Source of the DNA: Gemmiger sp. An50
Lineage (GTDB): Bacteria > Bacillota > Clostridia > Oscillospirales > Ruminococcaceae
Reading direction: 5' to 3'
Assembly (NCBI RefSeq): GCF_002161595.1
Contig: NZ_NFID01000001.1
Coordinates: forward strand, 186,001-250,000
Length of the DNA stretch: 64,000 bases
Position numbers and translations under genes: made by a program. The first letter of the stretch is position 1, and each line of letters opens with the position of its first letter. The notes beneath the pieces were generated by a model. That model made no database searches and had not been told where the DNA came from. It saw nothing but the letters and a program-made list of their open reading frames with translations. Shown in pieces: positions 56,504 to 64,000 of the stretch.

Positions 56504-57844
56504 TCAGCTTCCGGTGTGCACCTCGCCCACCAGACCGCCGCCGCTGGAATCAATGGCGTACACAGTCAGACGTCCCGCCTCACTGAGCAGCTCCGGCGGC
56601 AGACGCACCGCGCCCTCCTCGGTGCGGGTCAGGTAGTGGAAGGCCTTGTGGGCGGTGGTGGCGTGGGCCACGCCGTCCGGCACGGTGCAGGCCAGCGTAC
56701 CCTCAAAATCCTCGGGCAGGGGCATATCCTCCCCTTCGGCGCTCTGGAACAGATAGCAGCCCAGCTGCTCCAGCGCCCGCAGCCCGGCCCGGCGGCGGAT
56801 GGGATGGCCCTCGTCCTCGCCGGGGTGCTTGCCGGTGATGATCACCGCCTCGCCGCTGTAGGCGGCCCAGAACTCCTTGGCCGGATAGCGGGCTTCCGCC
56901 TGGCGGTCGGTGGGGGCCAGGCTGTCGTTCACCAGCACATACACCTGGCCGTTTTCCAGCTCGAAGCCCCGCAGGGCCATGCACTGGTCCGCTCCGGTGG
57001 CAAAGGCCCCCGGCAGCAGCGGCAGGCCCAGACGGGCGGCGTCCTCGCTGTCGGCCGCGTAGTGCATGCGCAGCCCGATGGAATGCCCCGCCTTCACCTG
57101 CTGCCACACCGATGCCGGGTCCAGATAGGCCCGGTAGGCCTGGTAGCCGTAGCCTCCGGCCAGGGCGGTCATGAAAGCGTAGTTGAAGCAGTCGCCCAGG
57201 GCGTAATCCCGCATGCCCCAGGCCAGCTCCTCGGGCAGGGCGTCCTGGCCCCAGCGGTTGATCATGGAAGCCAGGGTCACCGCGGCGCTCATGCTCCCCG
57301 CAAACACCGGGTCCCGCAGCTGCTGGCTGTAGGCCGGCAGGCGCAAAAGGCGGCTGTAGGGCTCGGCGGTTTCCCAGTGCCAGTCCACCGGCCGCACGCT
57401 GGCGGCCAGCAGCCGCACCAGCGGGGTGAGCTGCTCGTCGTTGGTATAAAGGTAGATCCGCAGCTGGGCAAGGCTGGCCCGCCCCGCCGGGACATGGATG
57501 GTATCGCCGCTCACATAGGCGGGCTTTGCCGCCTCTTGATGCAGGCTCTCGCGCCGGATGTAGGGGCTCCACTTGCCCAGGGTCAGCCAGCCGGTCCACT
57601 CGCCGTCCACCAGTACCCGGGCCTGGGCCTCCACCACCGTGCCCTTGGGCGTCTCGGCGTTCCAGCTCACGGTCAGCTGACGGAAGGCCGGGAAGCGGAT
57701 CTCCGGCGAGGTGAAGCAGCCGTACAGCACATACCGCCCGCCGGTCTGCTCCAGGCAGACGGCGTTCTCGGTCAGTGCCACGTTGTCCAGCCCGCCCTTG
57801 GTGAAGGCGTCGGTGCCGCTCATCAGATACAGGTTTTTCAGCAT
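56504..57844 (-). CDS. C39-peptidase-fold protein without the catalytic cysteine
   Basis: A 446-residue protein, soluble and without signal peptide. The N-terminal half has beta-rich segments (FPAFRQLTVSWNAETPKGTV; VDGEWTGWLTLGKWSPYIRR), as in proteins that pair a jelly-roll with a C39-like domain. Residues about 185-340 follow the C39_2 layout: LPAYSQQLRDPVFAGSMSAA, TLASMINRWGQ, GDCFNYAFMTALAGGYGYQA, ASVWQQVKAGHSIGLRMHYA and YVLVNDSLAPTDR. In active C39 enzymes the segment would contain WCSPTS; here it is AGSMSAA. Activity as a peptidase is therefore unlikely. ATG 57844 is selected (GGAAAGGATTGGCTCT upstream). Confidence 0.7.
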   Translation of the reverse strand: MLKNLYLMSGTDAFTKGGLDNVALTENAVCLEQTGGRYVLYGCFTSPEIRFPAFRQLTVSWNAETPKGTVVEAQARVLVDGEWTGWLTLGKWSPYIRRESLHQEAAKPAYVSGDTIHVPAGRASLAQLRIYLYTNDEQLTPLVRLLAASVRPVDWHWETAEPYSRLLRLPAYSQQLRDPVFAGSMSAAVTLASMINRWGQDALPEELAWGMRDYALGDCFNYAFMTALAGGYGYQAYRAYLDPASVWQQVKAGHSIGLRMHYAADSEDAARLGLPLLPGAFATGADQCMALRGFELENGQVYVLVNDSLAPTDRQAEARYPAKEFWAAYSGEAVIITGKHPGEDEGHPIRRRAGLRALEQLGCYLFQSAEGEDMPLPEDFEGTLACTVPDGVAHATTAHKAFHYLTRTEEGAVRLPPELLSEAGRLTVYAIDSSGGGLVGEVHTGS

Positions 57845-57996
57845 AGAGCCAATCCTTTCCGGTCTGGAGGCGTTATTTTTATACGCCCCGCGTTCTACTT
57901 TTATCCTATCCTTTCCGGGGCGTTCTGTCAAGCAAAACGCCTGTTTGCGCCCACTTCTTTGTATAATTTGCACGGTATTTTGCCCTCTATGCCCAC

Positions 57997-58037
57997 AAAA
58001 ATGCCCGGAGCCGGTTTTGGGAACCGGCCCCGGGCAG
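57997..58037 (-). terminator. Terminator after the DUF1266-DUF2185 gene
   Basis: Stem TGCCCGG..CCGGTT / AACCGG..CCGGGCA with short loop; TTTTTG follows on the minus strand. It starts 6 nt after the gene stop (58043). Confidence 0.8.
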
Positions 58038-58042
58038 AAGGC

Positions 58043-59167
58043 TCAGCGCTCTTCCTGCTGCCAGCCGTCCCCGGCGCGCCGGAAGGCGGCGGGCGCGGGT
58101 GCGTTCAGCAGCTCCAGAATGGAATCGTCGTAGTTGCAGATGGTGTTCAGGTGATAAAACTCAAAATGGGCGGCGTCCGCCATGTAATCGGGGCTCTCGT
58201 CCCCCGCGAAGATGCGCCAGCCGCTGTCCGGCGCATTGGGGTCCAGCGGCGCTTCCCGGTAGAGATAGCCCACCGGCATCCCGTCCACAGTGATGCGGTC
58301 GCTGGCGATGCAGGCCACCTTGTCGCCGCCCTCATAGCCGGTGAGCACCGGCTTGAGCTGGCCGGGGGAAAGCTTATACTGCTTGGGCGGGCGCTTGTAC
58401 CAGGCCGCGGCGCGCCAGGGACCGGTGAGCAGCTGCTCCAGCACCCGGCAGTTCAGCTCCACATACCGGCGCATCTCCTCCTTGTCCACCTTGCCCTCCT
58501 CGGCCATCTGGCCCCGGAACATGTCGTAGCAGGCGCCGCACAGGTAGCCCGCCGCGTATTCCAGGAAGCTGTCGTACCGGTCGGAAGCAGCAGAAGCCAG
58601 CGGCCGGACCTTTTGCCAGAACTCCTCCTCGGTGATGATGCCCGCCGCCAAAGCCGCCCGCCACATGCCCAGCCGCTCGGCGCAGTCGAAGGCCAAAAAG
58701 CCCTTGCGCCCGGCGATGGGGGCCAGCAGCTCGGCGAAATCCTTGCAGGCGGTGAAAAGGAATTTCCCCCGCGCGTCCAGCGCGCTCATGTCAAAGCAGG
58801 GACGACCCTTCCAGAAGCTGCGGAACTGGGTGTAGTCGTTCTGGGTGTTGTATTCCTTTTCCGCAAAGGCCGCAAGGCCCGCCGCGTCGTCCGCGCTGTA
58901 GAGCTTGCGGCAGTGCTCCCGCACCGCGGCAGCGTCGCCGCCGTCCCGGCTGCAAAGGAACAGGGTATCCGCGCCCATGGCCCCTGGGATGCCCGGCACC
59001 TTGCGCAGGGCCGCCGGTCCGGTGAGCAGCAGAGCAAACCGGTCCGGCTCGCAGGGGGCGGCTTCGCCCTGACCCTGGGCTTTCATCCGGTCCAGAAATT
59101 CCAGCAGCGCCCCGGCCAGGTCGTAATTGTCCCGGCGCAGGGGCCGCTTGTGATTGAATACATTCAT
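58043..59167 (-). CDS. DUF1266-DUF2185 fusion protein (immunity-like)
   Basis: A 374-residue cytoplasmic protein. The middle (residues about 100-260) fits DUF1266: FLAFDCAERLGMWRAALAAG, IITEEEFWQKVRPLASAASD, RYDSFLEYAAGYLCGACYDM. The C-terminal part (about 285-365) fits DUF2185/Imm33-like: ACIASDRITVDGMPVGYLYR, DSGWRIFAGDESPDYMAD and FYHLNTICNYDDSILELLNA. Both families are linked by others to polymorphic-toxin immunity; here no toxin gene is seen. ATG 59167 follows AAAGGAGAACACAC. The MATE gene lies 27 nt upstream on the same strand, so co-transcription is likely. Confidence 0.82.
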   Translation of the reverse strand: MNVFNHKRPLRRDNYDLAGALLEFLDRMKAQGQGEAAPCEPDRFALLLTGPAALRKVPGIPGAMGADTLFLCSRDGGDAAAVREHCRKLYSADDAAGLAAFAEKEYNTQNDYTQFRSFWKGRPCFDMSALDARGKFLFTACKDFAELLAPIAGRKGFLAFDCAERLGMWRAALAAGIITEEEFWQKVRPLASAASDRYDSFLEYAAGYLCGACYDMFRGQMAEEGKVDKEEMRRYVELNCRVLEQLLTGPWRAAAWYKRPPKQYKLSPGQLKPVLTGYEGGDKVACIASDRITVDGMPVGYLYREAPLDPNAPDSGWRIFAGDESPDYMADAAHFEFYHLNTICNYDDSILELLNAPAPAAFRRAGDGWQQEER

Positions 59168-59194
59168 GTGTGTTCTCCTTTTTTATGATACCGT

Positions 59195-60550
59195 TCAGGC
59201 GCGGTATTTTGTCTTCCATTTGCCGCTGGCGAGCCGCCCCACAAAGAAGGCGCTGCGGCAGACCCAGTCGATGACCATGGCGATCCACACGCCCACGGCC
59301 CCCATGCCGAAGCCGATGCCCAGCACATAGCTGAAGCCCAGCCGCCAGATCATCATGCTGGCAATGCTCACCAGCATGGTGAAGCGCACGTCGTTGGCTG
59401 CGCGCAGGGCGTTGGGCAGCACGAAGGCCACCGGCCACAGCACGATGCCGCAGGCGCAGTGGATGAACACCAGCAGCCAGGCCAGCTCATGGGTTTCCGC
59501 CGAGATGTTGTAAAGCCCCAGCAAAAGCGGCATGCCCAGGATCACCAGCAGATTGAGCGCGCCGTCCACCAGATAGGTCAGGCCCACCAGCTTTTTGGTG
59601 TAGCCGATGGCGGCCTTCTGGTCCTGGGCGCCGATGCACTGGCCCACCACCGTGATAAGCCCCAGGCTGATGGCCTGGCCCGGGATGCAGCCGATGCTGT
59701 CCAGGTTGTTGGCCACCGCGTTGGCGGAGATCTGCGCCGTGCCGAACACCGAGATAACGCTCACCACCAGCACCCGGCCCAGCTGGAACAGACTGTTCTC
59801 GAAGGCGGAGGGGATGCCGATGTTCAGAATCCGCAGCGCCAGCCCCTTTTTCAGCCGCAGACACTGAGCGGCCTGCACGTGCACCAGATTGGCCGGGTTG
59901 GAGGCCCGCCACAAAATCAGGCCCGCGGCCATGGCGCGGCCCACCAGCGAGGGCAGGGCCACACCGGCCACGCCCATTCCCAGGCCGAACACACAGATGG
60001 CGTTGCCCGCCACGTTCACCGCGTTCATCAGAATGCTCACCTGCATGCTGATCTTGCTGTTGCCCATGCTGCGGAACAGCGCCGCGCCCGCATTGTACAG
60101 GGCAATGAAGGGGTAGGACGCCGCCGAGATGCGCAGATATAAGAGAGCCGCATCCATCACCTCCGGCTCGATCTGGCCGAAGAGCAGGTGCAGCAGCGGC
60201 CGGGCAAAGGCCAGGGCCAGCACCATGACCCCCACGCCCGCCAGCGCCGCCAGATGGAACAGCTGGCCCGCGCTGTTTTTTGCGCTGGGCATGTCCCGCG
60301 CGCCCAGGTATTGACTGATGACCACCGCGCCGCCGGTGGCCAGCGCTGCAAAAATGTTGATGATCAAAACGTTCAGCATATCCACCAGCGACACGCCCGA
60401 GATGGCCGCCTCGCCCGCGTAGGACACCATCATCGTGTCCGCCATGCCCACCGTTACCGCCAGAAATTGCTCCACCACCAGCGGGGCCAGCAGCCGGGCC
60501 AGATCCCGCCGGGTAAACTGCACGCGCGTTTCACACGCCGCTTGCGCCAC
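59195..60550 (-). CDS. MATE family efflux transporter
   Basis: A 451-residue polytopic protein with about 12 hydrophobic segments in two halves. LLAPLVVEQFLAVTVGMADT, MMVSYAGEAAISGVSLVDML, GGAVVISQYLGARDMPSAKN and, in the second half, NLDSIGCIPGQAISLGLITV are MATE features. It exports unknown compounds against a cation gradient. The start is uncertain: GTG 60550 (GAGGGAAGTGTTTT upstream) is chosen; GTG 60559 and longer frames are possible. It is the first gene before the DUF1266-DUF2185 gene. The divergent flavoprotein-rubredoxin promoter region lies upstream. Confidence 0.93.
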   Translation of the reverse strand: MAQAACETRVQFTRRDLARLLAPLVVEQFLAVTVGMADTMMVSYAGEAAISGVSLVDMLNVLIINIFAALATGGAVVISQYLGARDMPSAKNSAGQLFHLAALAGVGVMVLALAFARPLLHLLFGQIEPEVMDAALLYLRISAASYPFIALYNAGAALFRSMGNSKISMQVSILMNAVNVAGNAICVFGLGMGVAGVALPSLVGRAMAAGLILWRASNPANLVHVQAAQCLRLKKGLALRILNIGIPSAFENSLFQLGRVLVVSVISVFGTAQISANAVANNLDSIGCIPGQAISLGLITVVGQCIGAQDQKAAIGYTKKLVGLTYLVDGALNLLVILGMPLLLGLYNISAETHELAWLLVFIHCACGIVLWPVAFVLPNALRAANDVRFTMLVSIASMMIWRLGFSYVLGIGFGMGAVGVWIAMVIDWVCRSAFFVGRLASGKWKTKYRA

Positions 60551-60699
60551 ACAAAACACTTCCCTCACATCCGGTTTTTCACCGTTTTCTTGATCGTTCC
60601 ATTCAATTTTAGGCCCCGCGGCGGCCAATTGCAAGGGCAGCCGCCGCCGGGGCGGGCGAGGGGAGGTAAAACTTTCTTTTTAATTTTACACAAAACCTA

Positions 60700-60727
60700 T
60701 TGTTTTTTGCCCTTTGTTTGCTATACT
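60700..60727 (+). promoter_or_regulatory. Promoter of the flavoprotein-rubredoxin gene
   Basis: TTGTTT (60700-60705), 16-nt spacer, TATACT (60722-60727) with an upstream TGC extension, about 70 nt before ATG 60798. Confidence 0.65.
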
Positions 60728-60797
60728 GATAATATATCCTAAATATAAACCCACAACGGTGCGCGGCAGCTTCCGCGCGGCAAAGGAGAGCATAAAA

Positions 60798-61739
60798 ATG
60801 GACGTTCGTTTCTTTTTCAGCATGTCTTACGGCGTTTACATCGTGACCAGCATGAACGGCGAGACCCCGGTGGGCTGCACCGCCAACAGCGCCATGCAGA
60901 TCACCGCTGAGCCTGCCACCATCGCGGTGAGCATCAACCACGAGAACCTGACCCACAAGGCCATTTCCGAGAGCGGCATGTTCGCGCTGAACGTGCTCAG
61001 CGAGGCCAGCGACCCGGGCCTGATCGGCGGCTTCGGCTTCCGTTCCAGCCGCGACGTGGACAAGTTCGCCGGTGTGGCCTGGCACTATGAGCAGGGCCTG
61101 CCCGTTCTGGAGGACACCATGGGCTGGGGCCTGTGCAAGGTGATCGACAAGATGGAGACCGAGACCCACACCGTGTTCCTGGGCAAGGTGATCGACACCG
61201 GCGTGTTCGCTCAGACCGCCCCCGCCATGACCTACGAGTACTACCACAAGGTAATCAAGGGCTCCAGCCCCAAGACCGCTCCCACCTACGTGGCCCCCGA
61301 GGCAGTGGCCGACCTGCCCGTCACCAAGACCCAGTGGGTCTGCACCGTCTGCGGCTACATCTACGAGGGCGACCAGCTGCCCGCCGGCTTCACCTGCCCC
61401 CTGTGCGGCGTAGGCCCCGAGTTCTTTGAGAAGAAGAGCGTGGAAGTGCCTGCCGACGAGGTCAAGCCCGCTTCCGCCTCCGGCACCAAGTGGGTCTGCA
61501 CCGTTTGCGGCTACGTCTACGAGGGCGACGAGCTGCCCGAGGGCTACACCTGCCCCCTGTGCGGCGTGGGCGCCGAGTTCTTCGAGAAGCAGGCCGCTCC
61601 TGCTGCCGCCACCGACGAGAACACCGAGTGGGTGTGCACCGTCTGCGGCTACGTGTACGAGGGCGCTGAGCTGCCCGCCGGTTACACCTGCCCCCTGTGC
61701 GGCGTGGGCGTGGACCAGTTCGAGAAGCGCAGCAAGTAA
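60798..61739 (+). CDS. Flavin reductase-like protein with three tandem rubredoxin domains
   Basis: A 313-residue protein. Residues 1-165 are an FMN-binding flavin-reductase domain (FFSMSYGVYIVTSMNGETPV; NSAMQITAEPATIAVSINHE; GGFGFRSSRDVDKFAG). Three rubredoxins follow at about 180-212, 231-264 and 277-310, each WVCTVCGY..YEG..TCPLCGVG; the iron ligands are Cys 182/185/200/203, 234/237/252/255 and 280/283/298/301. Relatives (high-molecular-weight rubredoxin, Hrb) move electrons to diiron flavoproteins for oxygen or NO detoxification. Three rubredoxins are unusual. ATG 60798 follows AAAGGAGAGCATAAAA. Codon use is highly biased, suggesting abundant protein. It has its own promoter and terminator. 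Confidence 0.95.
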   Translation: MDVRFFFSMSYGVYIVTSMNGETPVGCTANSAMQITAEPATIAVSINHENLTHKAISESGMFALNVLSEASDPGLIGGFGFRSSRDVDKFAGVAWHYEQGLPVLEDTMGWGLCKVIDKMETETHTVFLGKVIDTGVFAQTAPAMTYEYYHKVIKGSSPKTAPTYVAPEAVADLPVTKTQWVCTVCGYIYEGDQLPAGFTCPLCGVGPEFFEKKSVEVPADEVKPASASGTKWVCTVCGYVYEGDELPEGYTCPLCGVGAEFFEKQAAPAAATDENTEWVCTVCGYVYEGAELPAGYTCPLCGVGVDQFEKRSK

Positions 61740-61752
61740 TTCCGATTCCGCC

Positions 61753-61786
61753 AAAGGCGGCCCGGTTTCCCGGGCCGCCTTTTTTG
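61753..61786 (+). terminator. Terminator after the flavoprotein-rubredoxin gene
   Basis: Stem AAAGGCGGCCCGG / CCGGGCCGCCTTT with a 4-nt loop, followed by TTTT. Confidence 0.9.
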
Positions 61787-61797
61787 CGTCCGAACGG

Positions 61798-61830
61798 AAA
61801 AAGCCCCGGCGAAGTCCGCCGGGGCTTTTT
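61798..61830 (-). terminator. Terminator after phoU
   Basis: Stem AAAAAGCCCCGGCG / CGCCGGGGCTTTTT with a short loop between the convergent genes; the stem ends give the T-run on both strands. Confidence 0.85.
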
Positions 61831-61864
61831 CCTGTTGTGTGTATTGCAAAGAAAACGAAAAGGT

Positions 61865-62518
61865 TTAGTTGTCGACCAGCTGGCCGCTCACGATGTAGAC
61901 CACCCACTCCGCCAGGTTGGTGGAATGGTCGCTCATGCGCTCCAGGTACTTGGCGATCATCAGCTGATCCACCCGCTGGCGCACCTCCTCGGGGTGCTTC
62001 TGCATCCGGTCGCACAGCTCCTCGCACACCTGCAAAAAGTAGTCGTCCTGCAGATCGTCATGGCCGATCACGGCACGGGCCTTCTCCTCGCTCAGCTCCA
62101 CAAAGGCGGTCACGGTCTCCTTGACCATGGTCTTCATCAGGCAGAACATCTTCTCCATGGGAGCAGGCAGCTCCACGGCGGGCTTGGCCGCCAGCTGGAT
62201 AATGTATTCGGAAATGTCGCTGCAATGGTCGGCGATGCGCTCCAGATCCGAGATCATGCGCATGATGGAGGCGATGCGCCGCCAGTCACCGGCCACCGGG
62301 GTCTGGGTGAGCACCAGCTCCAGGCAGGCTTTTTCAATGTTGCGCTCCATCTGGTCGATGGCCTCGTCGCCGTCGATGATGGCCTGGGCGGTCTTCACGT
62401 CCAGCTTCTGCAGGGCCTTCCAGGTCTGGTCGATGGAAGTCTCGATGGTCAGGCCCATCTGCTCCACTGCGTCGTACAGCGCCTGCAGGTCGTTGTTGTA
62501 ATTGATGCGTGTCATCAT
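61865..62518 (-). CDS. phoU: Phosphate transport system regulatory protein PhoU
   Basis: A 217-residue all-helical protein made of two PhoU repeats. The family signature appears twice, as GDWRRIASIMRMISDLERIA (DHCSDIS following) and MIAKYLERMSDHSTNLAEWV. PhoU dampens phosphate uptake through PstB and, where present, PhoR kinase signalling. The ATG at 62518 (or 62515) follows GGGAGGAACTGATAGT; the longer open frame has no ribosome site. It is separated from pstB by 16 nt, last of the pst operon on the minus strand. Confidence 0.95.
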   Translation of the reverse strand: MMTRINYNNDLQALYDAVEQMGLTIETSIDQTWKALQKLDVKTAQAIIDGDEAIDQMERNIEKACLELVLTQTPVAGDWRRIASIMRMISDLERIADHCSDISEYIIQLAAKPAVELPAPMEKMFCLMKTMVKETVTAFVELSEEKARAVIGHDDLQDDYFLQVCEELCDRMQKHPEEVRQRVDQLMIAKYLERMSDHSTNLAEWVVYIVSGQLVDN

Positions 62519-62534
62519 ACTATCAGTTCCTCCC

Positions 62535-63296
62535 TTAGCCGAACCGTCCGGTGATGTATTCTTCCGTCTTGGGGTTCTTGGGATTGGCGAACAGCTCCTT
62601 GGTGGGGCCGTACTCAATCAGCGAGCCCAGCAGGAAGAAGGCGGTCTGGTCCGAAATACGGGCGGCCTGCTGCATGTTGTGGGTAACAATGACCACCGTG
62701 TAGTCCTTTTTCAGTTCGTCCATCAGGTCCTCAATGCGCAGGGTGCTGCCCGGGTCCAGGGCGCTGGTGGGCTCATCCATCAGCAGCACATCCGGCTGCA
62801 CCGCCAGCGCGCGGGCGATGCAAAGCCGCTGCTGCTGGCCGCCGGAAAGGCCCAGGGCGCTCTTTTTCAGCCGGTCCTTCACCTCGTCCCAGATGGCGGC
62901 GCCGCGCAGGCTCTTCTCCACCAGCTCGTCCAGCTCCTTCTTGCTGTGGTTGCCGTGCAGGCGGGGGCCGTAGGCCACGTTGTCGTAGATGCTCATGGGG
63001 AACGGATTGGGCTTCTGGAACACCATGCCGATGCGGCGGCGCAGGTCGGTCACATCCACGTCCTTGTCCAGGATGTTCTTGCCGTGGAACAAAACCTCGC
63101 CGGTGATGCGCACGTTGGGAACCAGGTCGTTCATCCGGTTCAGGGTCTTCAAGAAGGTGGACTTGCCGCAGCCGGAGGGACCGATCAGGGCGGTGATCTT
63201 CTTTTCAGGGATGGCGATGTCGATGCCCTTCAGCGCCTCGGTCTCGCCGTAATACAGATGCAGGTCCTTTGCCTGCAGGATCGCGTTTTCGCTCAT
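62535..63296 (-). CDS. pstB: Phosphate ABC transporter ATP-binding protein
   Basis: A 253-residue ATPase. Walker [18 protein letters not shown] (near residues 38-54), [20 protein letters not shown] (the PstB-specific Q-loop region), signature [15 protein letters not shown], Walker [14 protein letters not shown] and [12 protein letters not shown] are all present. With PstA/PstC it drives uptake of inorganic phosphate delivered by the PstS lipoprotein. It lies between pstA (13-nt gap) and phoU. ATG 63296 follows AAAGGAGCAGCCAAC. Confidence 0.98.
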   Translation of the reverse strand: MSENAILQAKDLHLYYGETEALKGIDIAIPEKKITALIGPSGCGKSTFLKTLNRMNDLVPNVRITGEVLFHGKNILDKDVDVTDLRRRIGMVFQKPNPFPMSIYDNVAYGPRLHGNHSKKELDELVEKSLRGAAIWDEVKDRLKKSALGLSGGQQQRLCIARALAVQPDVLLMDEPTSALDPGSTLRIEDLMDELKKDYTVVIVTHNMQQAARISDQTAFFLLGSLIEYGPTKELFANPKNPKTEEYITGRFG

Positions 63297-63309
63297 GTTG
63301 GCTGCTCCT

Positions 63310-64000
63310 TTACTGCTTCTGCTTCATTTTGCTCTGTACCAGACGGGTGGCCATGTTGATCAGGAATACCAAAATCAGCAGGATGGCCGCGATGGCAAAT
63401 GCCACCTCGAATTCGCCGCGCTCGGCGGCGTACATGTACAGTGCAACGGACAACGTGCCGCCGCCCCGGGTGTAGGCGTCAAAGATGTTGGAGGCGATGA
63501 TGGAGGCCGAACCTGCGGTAAACAGCAGGGCGGCGCTTTCGCCCACGATACGGCCCACCGCCAAAATGCAGCCGGTGATGATACCGCTGATGGAGGAGGG
63601 CAGCACGATGGTGCGGATCATGTACCACCGGGTGGCGCCCAGACCCAGCGCGCCCTCCCGGTACCCGGCGGGCACGGTTTTCAGGCTTTCCTGGGTGGTG
63701 CGGATGATGGTGGGCAGGATCATGATCACCAGGGTCAGACTGCCGGACAAAAGGCTGGAGCCGAAGCCCAGCATCTGCACGAAGACCAGCATACCCACCA
63801 GACCATAGATGATGCTGGGGATACCGGCCAGGGTCTCGGTGGTGAACTCCACCACCTTGATGAAGGTCTTGCTGGTGGCGTACTCGGTCAGGTAGACCGC
63901 CGCGCCCACGCCCAGAGGCAGGGCGATGATCAGGGTCAGCACAATGATGTAAAGGGTGTTGAGCAGGTTCGGCAGGATGCCGATGGTGTCCTTAATGACA
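63310..64000 (-). CDS. pstA: Phosphate ABC transporter permease (5' end outside window)
   Basis: The C-terminal 230 or so residues of a binding-protein-dependent permease. [80 protein letters not shown] (the cytoplasmic EAA-type loop) and [17 protein letters not shown] identify PstA. The frame stays open to base 64000 on the minus strand, so the start and the preceding pstC/pstS genes lie beyond the window. Five or so transmembrane segments are visible. Confidence 0.95.
   Translation of the reverse strand, partial: VIKDTIGILPNLLNTLYIIVLTLIIALPLGVGAAVYLTEYATSKTFIKVVEFTTETLAGIPSIIYGLVGMLVFVQMLGFGSSLLSGSLTLVIMILPTIIRTTQESLKTVPAGYREGALGLGATRWYMIRTIVLPSSISGIITGCILAVGRIVGESAALLFTAGSASIIASNIFDAYTRGGGTLSVALYMYAAERGEFEVAFAIAAILLILVFLINMATRLVQSKMKQKQ

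Overview
The window is GC-rich, gene-dense DNA from a Gram-positive anaerobe. The best fit is a gut Oscillospiraceae/Ruminococcaceae bacterium (Faecalibacterium, Gemmiger or Subdoligranulum type). The evidence is strong AGGAGG ribosome sites, lipobox lipoproteins without outer-membrane genes, the asp23 - DAK2/fakA - recG order, an FtsX-type ABC exporter with a long coiled coil, DUF1700/DUF4097/PadR and CotF-like genes, and redox enzymes typical of anaerobes (Fe-S old yellow enzyme, flavoprotein-rubredoxin, molybdenum hydroxylase). Species assignment is inference.

Layout. 1-6068 (+): end of a peptide-type solute-binding protein, Asp23, DAK2/FakA-like protein, RecG and a Gfo/Idh/MocA oxidoreductase. 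6132-12493 (-): hydroxyacid dehydrogenase, MATE exporter, DUF4261 protein and a giant TPR/SUFU protein. 12676-18941: a small membrane-anchored unknown, a degenerate HAD protein, divergent Sir2 and NAD(P)HX dehydratase, an AraC regulator and an Fe-S flavoenzyme. 19055-25242 (-): small membrane proteins, an MFS exporter behind an attenuator-like leader, MerR, an AAA ATPase, a membrane XRE regulator and a GNAT. 25310-29608 (-): dTDP-sugar genes rmlB/D/A and a family 2 glycosyltransferase, split by a duplicated intergenic repeat.

29774-34872: an ABC uptake operon (lipoprotein, permease, ATPase) with a clear promoter and structured leader, an ECF sigma factor with a membrane-anchored partner, and an orphan LytTR regulator. 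35027-38556 (-): three-subunit xanthine-dehydrogenase-type enzyme. 38715-39044 (-): tRNAs Pro, Gly, Val, Phe behind a consensus promoter. 39181-46207: DUF1622, DUF523, thioredoxin/thioredoxin reductase, a ferritin-like protein, sigma-54, an HD protein, an HPt protein and an HD-GYP response regulator. 46641-52409 (-): FtsX-type exporter pair and a SARP/BTAD regulator. 52549-54448 (-): DUF4097-DUF1700-PadR. 54568-60550 (-): GtrA, cyclophilin, a cytidylate-kinase-like protein, a C39-fold protein without its cysteine, a DUF1266-DUF2185 fusion and a second MATE exporter. 60798-61739 (+): flavin reductase with three rubredoxins. 61865-64000 (-): phoU, pstB, pstA (cut by the window edge).

No phage, conjugation machinery, transposase or CRISPR array was seen. 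The most interesting items are: (1) a leader-peptide/terminator/SD-hiding hairpin arrangement ahead of the MFS exporter at 20594-20863; (2) a family of MITE-like palindromic elements (two 172-bp copies and a related 280-bp one) sharing a hairpin with compensatory changes; (3) the duplicated repeat at 28302-28822; (4) immunity-like families (SUFU, DUF4261, DUF1266, DUF2185) without a visible toxin; and (5) the triple-rubredoxin flavoprotein.
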